In this document: positions 11,780 through 22,042 of the stretch, one piece after another | How positions within the stretch are numbered: the first letter of the stretch is position 1 | How the letters are laid out: each line of letters starts with the position of its first letter | Origin: Marasmius tenuissimus | Taxonomy: Eukaryota; Basidiomycota; Agaricomycetes; Agaricales; Marasmiaceae | Direction: 5' to 3' | DNA length: 64,000 nt | Assembly: GCA_029532415.1 (NCBI GenBank) | Contig: JAQOTA010000069.1 | Location: 1,116,001 to 1,180,000, forward strand | Notes under the pieces: generated by a model | What the model saw: the letters and a program-made list of their open reading frames with translations, nothing else | Databases searched by the model: none | Told to the model about the DNA's origin: nothing | Made by a program: the position numbers and the translations under genes

Positions 11780-12560
11780 CAAATCACACAACGAAAGGGG
11801 GGAGCGCACATTTTGTGCTGTATATTTGCTCCCAGTGGTATATAATTGGGTTTGTGGCTGGTTTCGGCACTTGGACGCCTGGTACTGGGCCCGAGTGACA
11901 CGTCCTCGAGTGAAAGGTGAGCGCTGCCATCGCACCACACCCCCAATACGGTATACGTTTATGGAGGAAAGCACACCACCACCTGTCGGTCGTGCTTACC
12001 CCCATCGCCTCCGGTGGATGAGTTTCGGCCTTTTGCCCGGTACAGGGCCCGAGGTGACACGACCTCGAGTAGAAAAGATGGTTGCCACTCCAACACATCT
12101 CCCCATACCGCGTAGAGAGAAGCGTACCACCGTCACGCTTACTCTCCACCTCCCCCAAGCATTTTCGACCACTAAATGGCCCGGTAGCCACACCGGAGGT
12201 GGTCGCGCGTCATTCAACCACCTATAAAAATTTGTGCCTCGTGTCCCACCCCCATTGGCAGCTGGTTTCGGCCTTGGGCCAGGTACAGAGCTCGAGCGAC
12301 ACAAAGACTCGAGTCCACAGGCTGATGCTACCAAAACACATCACCTTCCCTGTACACGTGTAAAGGGAGCACACCCGCCCGTCATATACGCAATGTAATG
12401 ATCAAGACGGTGGTATGGGGTTCGGACCCACTGCTCTAACCCCCAGTGGCATTGTGCTGTTCGGCGCGGAGGCCAGGACGGGGTCGAGCAGATGCTCAAG
12501 ACGCCTAGGTGTGCAGCCACTGTACACAGCACCACCACGCCCTATATGATGGATAAACCT
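11780..12560. repeat. Degenerate tandem repeat, about four units
   Basis: Four related blocks with anchors (GGTTTCGG or close) near 11860, 12021, 12264 and 12459, spaced 161, 243 and 195 bases. Each block runs CCC-AGTGG-like, TTTCGGC, a GGTAC(T/A)GGGCCCGAG-like step, GACAC, CTCGAG, then an A/C-rich part ending near CACACCACC. Short frames on both strands encode imperfect peptide repeats but are broken between units. The block sits between the 3' ends of two convergent genes. No transposon ends were recognised. Confidence 0.65.
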
Positions 12561-12708
12561 AAAGAATTTTCCTCCGTTTCCTCTTCGTTGCGAAAGTCGT
12601 CGCCGGCGACGTATAGCGATGTCGATAGAATGTGTGATAGTGCGGTAGCAAAGACGAGGTTTCCGGGACCGGTGCGACGAAGATGATTGAGGAGGGAGGT
12701 GTTGAAGC

Positions 12709-14132
12709 TCAAGGCAAGAGCATCGCTGCATCCGACTCAACTTTCGGAGCAACAATGACGAAGAGAGTGAACCAGGCGTGCCCTAGCTTCCAGGTCTGCT
12801 CATACCACCCGCCCTTGGAGAACTCGCCGAACTCTTCACGGTCGAGACAGGCGCTGTCGTCCCAGAACAGTCGCTCAAAGCGAAAGCGACGAATCTCTGC
12901 AGCTTTGAGTTGCTTACAGTTGGGGACAGTGAGCGTGACTTCGTAGGTGAACGGGCGAAAGAGGAAGGCGACATATTTCTCGTAGACAACGGGAATGCCA
13001 GAGTGAATAAACTGATAGAGCCTGTACAGAGGGACGACCACGGGGAAAAGCTCCTTGAGTAGCCGGATCTTGTCCTCTCGCTTGCAGAAGGTAAAGACGA
13101 ATGCGTACAAAGCGAGCTCGATGATAACGTTGAGGAGGAACTTGCCGAGAAGTTGAAGATGAAAGAGGACCAGGAGGCCGAGGATCCTTGTGGCATCTAT
13201 GACAGTGTTCCGAACTGATTCGCGGAGTTGAGCGAGTGAATCGGAAAGGGCGGCCTTGTGTGTAGGGAGGGACGACATGAACTCCTCAACGACAGATTTC
13301 ATACACAACAAGAACATGAACAAGGTCCAAGAGGCGTTCACGACAGCGAATTTTTCTACAACGATTGGGAGGGGAATGGTGTGGAGGACCTTCACAGCTG
13401 AGACGACAAAGACGAGGTGACATTGAGCGATGTGGAGACCGATGGTAACGAGCGACTTGACGATGTTAGCGGCGCTTGCGACCAGACCCATGCAGAAGAC
13501 AATGAGCACGCCCATGCGGGCGGTGTTCTGGATGAGGGTTCCGACGGCGGTGGTGGGCACGACCTGGGATATGATTGTGAGCGCAGTACATCGATGGCGA
13601 TCGAAGGGTTACTCACCAAGCAGGGCAAGGTCATTGGACGGATGCTCATCCACTCAGCGATGTCGGGGAAGGGCAGCCCAAACCAATCTAGAACATCGCT
13701 GCTGAATACAACGACGTCTAGAGAGGTTAGACTCTCGAGAAGGGCGGGGGATTGATAGATGACGGCAAAAACAGGGATGGCGAGCGATAACCCTAGAACC
13801 CGTTGACCCCACACCTGGAGGGGAGGCAGAGGCGGTCAGTGGAAGTAAGAAAGAGAAGTAAAAACAAAACACACCTTCTTCGAGAGCAGGGCAAACGAAG
13901 ACAATAAGACCAGTACGAGTAATCCGAGACCGAATGGCCAGAGCTTGTCGTAGCCCTGGGTGACGATGGGGACGTCCACACTCCTACTGGGCAAGAGCGC
14001 GGACGTTCGAGTCGGTACCAAAATGGCGACCTCGACAACGACGGTTGGCGGATGAAGTACCTGGTTGAGCCACTTGGCGAGTGGGCAACCGGTTTGAAGA
14101 GAGGCATAAAGCTTGAAAACGAGGTTCAACAT
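12709..14132 (-). CDS. Predicted multi-pass membrane protein, family unknown
   Basis: Three exons on the minus strand: the first from the ATG at 14132 to near 13877 (ending ALLSKK), a middle one with VWGQRVLGLSLAIPVFAVIYQ, and a last one from near 13560 to the stop at 12709. Splicing at AAG AAG/GTG TGG and at TGC CTG/GTC GTG keeps frame and gives about 435 aa. Hydrophobic stretches include LWPFGLGLLVLVLLSSFALL, LGLSLAIPVFAVIY, MGVLIVFCMGLVAS, VNASWTLFMFLLC and a long C-terminal series, so five or more membrane segments are likely. The C-terminal ~60 residues are charged and may be soluble. I do not recognise the family. Its neighbours give no clue to function. Confidence 0.75.
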
Positions 14133-15553
14133 TGATGTTCAATGAAGGAAAAAGAGACGCCGAAGTATGGAGGATTTTACGTTCAACCAACTCGGAGTCA
14201 CATGACCTTTTTGCGCCGATCGTTTAAAGTTTTCAACGCGTCGAGAGCCTCACATGATCAGCGCGTCGCTGATCGACGATCGTATACCACGCGATAGGCC
14301 GGGCAACAGCGGTTCTGAGAGAGGTAGAGCGAAGGGAGGACATGGAAACCACTGTGGCGGAAGGGTTGCTGCCAGAACAAGGTTGGCATCGAAATTCCGT
14401 AAGGGCTTTTTCACCTCGTGACCGTCGATATGAGTATCTTCGAGACATACAAATAGATTCAGAACTTCAAAGAGTAGTATTTGCGGGCTCGAGGCAGCAA
14501 AAGGAGGTGCTGCATTGAAGTTCGAGGAGCTACATGGTGGTCAAAGGAAAAGAGATTCGAATATTTACCCGACGCCGGTGTGTTGTTGATATGCTCGAAT
14601 GATCATGACCGGAGTTTCAGTAGGATAAAATTTCCACGGCTCTCTGACCTCGACCACCACGACAGTCAGACCATGGCTATAGCCCCCTCTCCCTCTCCCC
14701 ATCTGAACTGCGTTAGGTAACTTCACGTTTGTGCTCATCAATGCATCACATTCGTCGATTCGCTGCTTCCCAGATTGGGCTCCACGGCGAAGCGTGCTGG
14801 AATCTAATGATCGTAATAGCTCATCTCCGCCAAACTGTGTGCGTTGACACTTTTCTCGAAGGGAACGTGCGGGCTCTGGTCGGGTCTAGATTATACATAT
14901 GTCTGCCTTTCGCGACGAGCTGCGGCAATAATGGTATTACGCGGTTAGAATGACGACCTTGGTGGCGAAGATTCACAGGACTCGTCGTCAATCGCACCCC
15001 CGATTTATATTTGGAGTTCTCAGTACCACATGCACCAGGGTAATGACGCTTGAGGGCCGAGCAATCTTCGACATCGAACATCGATGATCGTCGCTTCGCT
15101 TTCAAAAGGTTGAATGGTTCAATCTGTCTCGATGAGCGGCGAGCCAGTCACACTGGTACAGTACCGGTCATTTCTCCTTATGCATGTGCACTCTCCAAAG
15201 CCATTCAGACGCAACAAGCCGTTGTTGAATGGCAATCGGTGAGAGAGGTGACGGGATTCCTCTTGGTCCACTCAAAATCTCCCTCCGGTTCTGTGGAAAA
15301 AGGGTAGTCCGACCATGGGAGCGTGCGTAGCTAGTGCTACTCCAGCTGTCAGGTATGTCTTCGATATCGGTTCCATCAGGACAAGTGTCAATTATACCAC
15401 TAGACCAGGATTTGGGAAGTTCCTTTCGGATCGCGTCCTTGAGAGGTATAAACACCCCCACCGAAATCTCACCCCAAGGTCCTCAACAGCAGCTCCCACT
15501 GCTTTGGCGTCGATCTCCTTACCCTCAAACACTCCCAAGCACCAAACCTGAAC
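14133..15553. other. Intergenic, no gene seen
   Basis: A 1.4-kb spacer between two divergent genes. Frames up to about 95 codons on both strands lack recognisable content. It must hold the promoters of the membrane protein and of the decarboxylase; I see no unambiguous motif. Confidence 0.55.
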
Positions 15554-17065
15554 ATGCCACAGGTAAGCTTCCTCCATATCGGCATCGATACCTGGTACTC
15601 ATTTAGCAACACCAGGGCCAACAACCTCGCTGGATGCAGCACCGTCTTGGTGGCTGGCTTCCAAACGATCAGAATGTCTTGGAAAATTGGTTGGACAAGT
15701 TGATAGCCTACGTCGAGGCACCTCCTCGTATTCACAGGGATTTTCATCCAGTTATCAAAGAGTTTAAAGACTTCATTGAAGGCGACCCCGTTATCTACAT
15801 GGGCTTCCATCAGATGTTTGAACAGATTCCCAACAAGCCCCCGTACAACCTGGACCCAACGGGCAAACCACAGGTATGTGCTCATGCATCAGAGTTATCT
15901 GATGGTCAGATGCTGATACCAGATTATCAACCGTTAGGTTCGCGACTACATGTGCATGTTGCGGTTGTTCAACCAGATCATCACCACTGCACCCAAGTAT
16001 GAGGAGAACAATCTCGTTGGCTTCCCCATCAACGCCATCCTCGATTGGCCCATGGGCACCCCTGCCGGGCTCGCAATGTTTTGCGACCCGAGGGTGAACG
16101 AGATGTTCAAAAAGATGTTCTACGTATGGTCGGGTTTCCTCACCTCCTCCGATTCCCGGTACGTCCTCACAACCGAGGACGACGGTTGGTTCGGGCCCAA
16201 AGCGAGTGAAGTCATGCCCAACTTCGCCGACACCTTCATCTGCGACCCTTCGCAACCCTATTGGGGCTTTACATCCTGGGACGACTTCTTCACTCGCCAA
16301 TTCAAGCCTGGCGTGCGCCCTATCCAGTTTGACGATAACGACGCCATCGTCAACAACGCTTGCGAGTCCACCATCTATCACATCAGGGACAACGTACAGG
16401 CCAACGACCAGTTCTGGATCAAGGGGGAGCCATATAACCTGCGTTACATGTTCAACAACGATTCCGCCGTCGACCAATTCGTTGGGGGCACCATCTATCA
16501 GGCATTCCTCAGCGCTCTCAGTTACCACCGTTGGCACAGCCCTGTGAATGGCAAGGTTGTACGCACCGTGATGATCAGTGGAACTTACTACGCCGAGTCC
16601 CCTACAATGGGATTCCAGTACGAGGTCGTAGATCCCGACGATAGTACCCGAAAGTTTGGACAGAAGTTTAGCGGGAACATTGGTCCTTTGGGCTTCAGCG
16701 GAAAACTTGGTAGTAGCGACTCGGGTAAGCCTAAGGCTCCCGACCCCGCTGGGCCGAACGACTCGCAAGCCTTCATCACCTCCACAGCAGCTCGTGCTCT
16801 CATCTTCATCGAAGCGGATAACCCCGACATCGGCTTGATGTGCTTCATGGCCATCGGGATGGCCGAGGTGTCGACGAATGAGATTACTGTCAAGAAGGGA
16901 CAGGTCGTGAGGAAGGGAGAGCAGCTGGGGATGTTCCATTTCGGAGGGTCGACGCATTGTTTGATATTCCGACCCGAGACAAAGGTCACCTTCTCCCCTG
17001 ATTTGCCTACTGATGAAAACGTTCTACTCGGTACGGCGATTGCTACGGTCGCTTCGTCCAACTAA
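15554..17065 (+). CDS. PSD-type pyruvoyl-dependent decarboxylase, similar to L-tryptophan decarboxylase PsiD
   Basis: Three exons: a 9-nt micro-exon (M-P-Q, 15554-15562), 15640-15873 and 15938-17065, giving 456 aa. The reconstructed N-terminus MPQ-HRLGGWLPND is the usual start of this basidiomycete family. It belongs to the phosphatidylserine-decarboxylase fold. Landmarks are FKDFIEGDPVIYMGF, PYWGFTSWDDFFTRQF, ACESTIYHI, the YHRWHSPVNG histidine motif near the middle, IFIEADNPDIGLM and the C-terminal FHFGGSTHCL. The GGS there is the probable self-cleavage Ser that becomes the pyruvoyl group. Length and motifs resemble PsiD (about 439 aa), which acts on tryptophan, more than mitochondrial PSD: there is no targeting sequence or membrane helix. 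Substrate is unknown; aromatic amino acids are likely. No other psilocybin-pathway gene lies nearby. Confidence 0.9.
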
Positions 17066-18116
17066 AGGCAGCACCAAAGTCTAACTTTTGCGTTTCGATT
17101 TGAATGGACTAGTAAATGTAGTCTCTACTCGATTGATCTACTTTTTGTACTATGACTCAAATAAAATGTGCAATAGTTTCTCTACTCAAAGTTTCGTGGC
17201 AGGGTTCGTCTAAACACTTGGGACCTCAGAAAATGTAGCTAGAGGTGACATCATTCGGAAGGGACCGTTGTTCGCGAGTGCGGAGATTACACTGAATACT
17301 TTGACTTCAGGTTGCATCTGCGACTCAAAGTACATAGTTTAAGTTCCGCATGTAACAATTGAGCGGTAGACCTGTGGCGACCGTGACTTGTGCCCCGTCA
17401 ATATCTCAGTGGGTGTTTCTACCAAGCTCTGCAATAGCTGACAATCCAAAGTTCCGGGGCACAAAAGACGTCGGACGAGTATCATGTATGCATGCCACTG
17501 ATCTTCAACCAATGATACCACACTCTTACCACAACCCTCAGTTTTGAGATTATGCCTCAACTTTCAAGGCCATTTTTTTCAAGTCCTCGAGCTCCAGATT
17601 AGCTCACGACCTCGATCGATTGAAAGACTCGGCTTCTCCCGTCCTGCAGTCAAGTTTCCGGTCGACTTCTCGAGTCAAGTGGTGATACACGCGTTCAGTT
17701 GAGGGCCAAGCACAAGAACGGTCACTGGCGGTGACAGTACTTGAGCGGAAAGCTGAAACCACCATAGGTGTGGGTGCCAGAGCTACTATGACTTGGGAGT
17801 CGAATCGATCAATGTTATTATTCGGCGGCGTGGCCGCAGAAAACCTTCCTTTAAATTGCACAAATGGCCTCCAGGCTCGCTGCGGTGCTCCCTTGTCATC
17901 ACAATTTAGGGCTCGTGTTCGGAGCACATTGAAAATGAGAGTTGTGAGAGCTGCAAACAGATTTTGGTTGTTGTCCTCGGAGATACCGTAGCCAGGGCCC
18001 GTGCGGCGACTCGTAGTAAGTGCGCACAGACCACCTGTCACCGCCACCTGCTGCCTGCCGCTCGGAACATCTAACCGCTCGAATTTTGCTGGTCGAACAC
18101 TTCTACAGTGTCCACC
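17066..18116. other. Intergenic, no gene seen
   Basis: About 1 kb after the decarboxylase stop. The only longer frame (minus, 17604-18047) has no recognisable domain. The stretch contains the promoter of the next gene; a CCACCATGG context marks that start. Confidence 0.55.
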
Positions 18117-18961
18117 ATGGCCACCGTAAACCTCTACACCAAATTCACTCCCCAGAGAACATTAGCCATACGCGAAGGCCTCCGTATGCTTCGCAATGTC
18201 TTCGCATCCGACGCGTCCAAGGAGGGATTGACGACTTCCGAGTTGTACAAGCTCGCGCTGAAGGAAAAGCCAGGGAAGGAGTTTCTGGATTCTGTGAAGC
18301 AGGAGGAGAAGGGAAAGGCTAGAGTTGCTGCTACTAGCAGTAGCGCAAGCAGTAGTGTGGAAGGGAGGGAAGATCCTCCTACACCTCCGAATCCTAAACA
18401 TCCGTTAAAGTCCATGACGTGCGTTCTCTCTTTTCTTTTCTTCTCGCATCTCTAGTTAAGTTACGATACGTATTTCGTACACCCAGCTTCCTCAAGAAAG
18501 AAGTCCTCCCTATCCTTGAAGGTAACCAAGAAATCCGCCTCGCAAAATCAACCCGCATCCCAGTCGTTCCAACCTCCGAAGACACCCAGAACGTCGCCGC
18601 CAACAGCAGCAAAGGAAAGAAGGGCAAAAAGAAGGACGCAGAAGTCGCTGCACCTCCACCCGCACACCCGGTCACTGTATGGCTCTGGAAAACTTTTAGA
18701 ACAACGCGGCCCGACAGTAACGCGCATATCAACGGTTACAACGGCCCCTTCATGAAAACCAGACTGAGCGAATTGGGATTGAACGTCAGTCCCACGTCAT
18801 TGGACGACGTTGGTCATCTCAACCGACGAAGGAAGTTCGCGAGGTATGAGAAGCTTTTCAGGGAAAGCGCAAAGATCCAGAGAGAACAGAGGAGGATAGA
18901 GAATGGTTCAGAAAAAGGTGCGCAGACGTTCTGGCTTGTTTCAATGGAAAATTCTCAGTAA
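18117..18961 (+). CDS. Small basic protein, function unknown
   Basis: Two exons, 18117-18418 and 18487-18961, joined in the codon of T (SMT/FLKKEVL); about 258 aa. The start ATG has a strong CCACCATGG context. The N-terminus (MATVNLYTKFTPQRTLAIREGLRMLRNVF) is amphipathic and basic, compatible with a mitochondrial location but not proof. The middle has a Lys-rich low-complexity run (GKKGKKK) flanked by Ser/Ala stretches. The C-terminal part contains HLNRRRKFARYEKLFRES, a charged helix. I considered a mitochondrial ribosomal protein but cannot name one. The last ~17 residues could be replaced by another exon. It converges with fimbrin, 300 bp away. Confidence 0.65.
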
Positions 18962-19258
18962 ACTTTAGAATCATTCACGACCACTGAGCTCGCCTCGATG
19001 AGAAGAAACGACCGGGATGAAGCCCGAAAGCTCAAGTTGTTCTAGAGATAGCAGGCCTACTATTATCATATCCTTCTGCGCCTAATACACACGCTCATGC
19101 GATGTTTCTCGCTCCGCAAGGTGGCCAAAGACGCGTCTACAAGGCAACGCGACCCAAATCCATGATTCGACTTGATTCTACAATATGAGGAATAAACAAG
19201 AGGTTCTTCTGATTCAACTACAATACATCCTTGAGCTTCTCGAGACCGGTTTCTTCGC

Positions 19259-21673
19259 TTATTCCTGAGCAATGGCCATAAGACTTCCGACGAAAGTCAT
19301 GATCTATGACAAGGAAATGAAAGGGTCAGTCAGGATTCGGCAGAAGAGGAAAGATCCAAACTGACAAGTCGAGGTCTAATATCAACGATATCCTCAGGAA
19401 CCAGGAAAATCAGCGCATTCATTTTTCTTGCAATGGAAATTGCTAGTTTAGCTAGAAAGCATAGATAAGTTAACCCTCGCCCAGCCCACTGGTGTCAAAC
19501 CGAAACCTACCGTTTTGCCTACGGTCCTCATAGTCCCCGCCTTCGTTGACATCGATAATCAACGTAGGATCAACGATTCCGGGGCGAATGGCCTCTTCCA
19601 GTGCCAGGAAGAACAGACCCGTCGTAATAGAAGGGTCCTTGAACGACCGCAAAGGACGAATATTCGAGTTGCCCTTCTGCGCCGTCGCATTGGCCCACTT
19701 GAGCATCTCAGTGTCACTTATCGGCCTGCCGCCACTAGACTTGGCCAACGAGGTGAGAGTCTTCGTGATGCTCATTCTACCCAGACCCATCGTCAATCGA
19801 AACTCCAAATGCCAGATAGATTGTTCACGTACCTCATAAGCTGCCACACCAAACCCAGCACGAGGGTCTTACTCCCATCCGTGATATCAGCACCCTGAAT
19901 CCCAACCATATGCATCCCATTCTGCTTCGCCAAATCAACCGCATAGTTCGTATTCTCAACACACTTGAACCTCGACAACTTGCTCTGGTTCGGCGTGACA
20001 CCAATATCCTCGTCTTCCTCTCCTTCCCCTCCCCCACCACTATACGGAGCAGAACCAGCACCTTCCTTCGGTTTAGACACTCTCCGCCAAACGACGACGC
20101 CAGGCAGAACCTTGTCAAAGGCTTGGAGGATGACGAGACCGTCCTTGAGGTTCTCGAATAGGTTGAACACTCCGGGTTCGACATTGAGGGAGTTGAGCCA
20201 GAGAGTGAAGACACGGGCTTCACGTTCACCCTCAGCGTCAAAGTCTTCGACTGCGCCGTAGTCCTTGGCTTCCTGCTCGTCCAGGGGTTCGAGGCCTGGA
20301 TGAGTGTTGAAGAGGTTAGCGACGAAGGCAAGGTTAAGACGAGGGTTTCCGGCTACGAGGGAGGAGGGTGTAAGGTACTTCCGGCAACCAATGTTGGCAG
20401 CGTTTTGAAGAACCTACGGGCGTATACGATTGAGCAAGGAAAGTGATGAATCTGGAGTAATCCTACGAACCTGCTCCGCACGGGCCTTCAGATCCGAGGT
20501 TTGTAGGGGAGCACGAGAACACTGCTCTGGTTTAAGTTGGTTGAGCAGAATCGTGTAGTTCTCTCCGTCGGACACGTCTCTACTGAAGTTGTTCACCCTG
20601 CATTGTTTCTTAGTCGAAGAAAAACACAAAGAAGTCATCCAAGCATACCGTCGCTTCCACCCCGCAGCCTTCAAGTGATAGTTAAACCATCTCAGCAATA
20701 TTTGGTCTGGTGTCAACCTCAACAAATCGTCTATCGTCTCCCCCTCTTCACAAAGCCTGTACAACTCGGGATGAAGTCTGATATCGACCTGAGCGAGCAG
20801 CCCACGTCGAATGATCTGCCAGATCAACCCAAGGATCAGATGTTCACGGCCCTCGGCAAGATCAGTCGACCCGATGTTGACGACAGAGCATCCAATGGCT
20901 TTCGCAGACGTGATGACAATGTTGTTGTTCTCCGTCATTTGGAATGCATTGAGCTGCTTCTTTCCGGTGGGCTTGTTGAGAACACGGACGTCGATCGTGT
21001 CCGGAACCGAGTCGTTAATGAGTTTACAGAGAATGAGACCATCCTTGCACTCATCGAACAACTGCATCGTGTCTGTGGGGATCGGGTACCGATTTGCAAT
21101 GTCCGCATCGTTCTCGAGGACCTGCAAGGGCGCATATTGGTCAGAAACCGAGCTGGCGATGGCCAGAATCAGATCAGGGTCCATACCAGGTTGATATGAT
21201 TCGTAAACTCTCTCCGTTCATCTTCGTTGATTGTATGACTGACATTGGCGTTGGAGCCCTGAACAGTGACCTTTCCAGCCTTGGTCGATATCGAAGGTTT
21301 CGCTTTCGTCCGTAGCTTCACGTTTAGCTGGCAAAGACTCGGTTAGGACGGGAGTGACATCATCCCGACGGAAGCGATGCGCACCTCGACAAAGTCCTCG
21401 AGCTCGACCTTGCCACTAGCGTCGACGCTGACGTGCTTCAATGTCTCTCTTGCCTCGTCGTACGACTCTCCTTGAGCTTGAAGCGCTTGCAAGACTGCTT
21501 GCTTATCTATTCGTCCTGGGGTATCAGTTGAGATCGCGCTACATAGAGACAGTCAATACGGCTGAATGTTATCATTTCGGGTAGATATGGACGTACTTGA
21601 AGCGATTTATCAACTCGAACATCTCATCTCGAGTCACTTCTGGAAATTTCTTCTGGAGTTTTAGGGCCTCCAT
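19259..21673 (-). CDS. SAC6: Fimbrin / plastin, actin-bundling protein
   Basis: The protein begins MEALKLQKKFPEV with an N-terminal EF-hand-like region (DEMFELINRF ... VDASGKVELEDFVE), then calponin-homology domains. CH-domain phrases include LFDECKDGLILCKLINDSVPDTID, REHLILGLIWQIIRRGLL, LLRWFNYHL, NLKDGLVILQAFDKVLPG, TLVLGLVWQLMR, and MLKWANATAQ. The C-terminal end is recovered by two small exons: 19366-19442 (NAISIARKMNALIFLVPEDIVDI), joined through AACG/CAATT, and a 45-nt last exon 19259-19303 (IMTFVGSLMAIAQE). This is the classic fimbrin tail, so the open frame stopping at 19470 is only a retained intron. Fimbrin cross-links F-actin in cortical patches and cables and supports endocytosis and polarity. 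About 630 aa expected. Confidence 0.93.
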
Positions 21674-22042
21674 TTGTGGGGATGGTGAAAGATCAGGTCA
21701 AAGGGATTGGGATGGGTGGCTGTGTTCCCGAGCCCTCGTTATGAGCTTCCATCATGGCCGCGGCGCAGTCGCCCCGCAGTCCTGAGCTCAAGAGTCTTAC
21801 CGGAGTCTTACTCATAAAACTCTTATTTCCTCTTGCATTTTCGAACGAGATCCATGTAGGCCAACATTTGAATTCTCCAGTCGGCAGTCCGAAGGGCGGT
21901 GCCTTGGCGATCACAAGTGCTTCTACTATATTCAGTCTACTCAGTCATACCTGTGTGGGAGTCTGACAGGACGATTTGTTCAGCCGTTGTCTGTACGAAC
22001 TCTACTTCGACAGGCCATCTCCAGTCTGAACGCAGGGCGAAC

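Noticed and set aside
11826..12227. Overlapping 130-codon frames on both strands
   Set aside because: They follow the tandem repeat and break between units; treated as repeat, not gene.
15791..16957. 388-codon frame on the minus strand
   Set aside because: It lies antisense to the decarboxylase coding exon and shows codon-driven composition (Val/His/Asp-rich) without any domain; a shadow.
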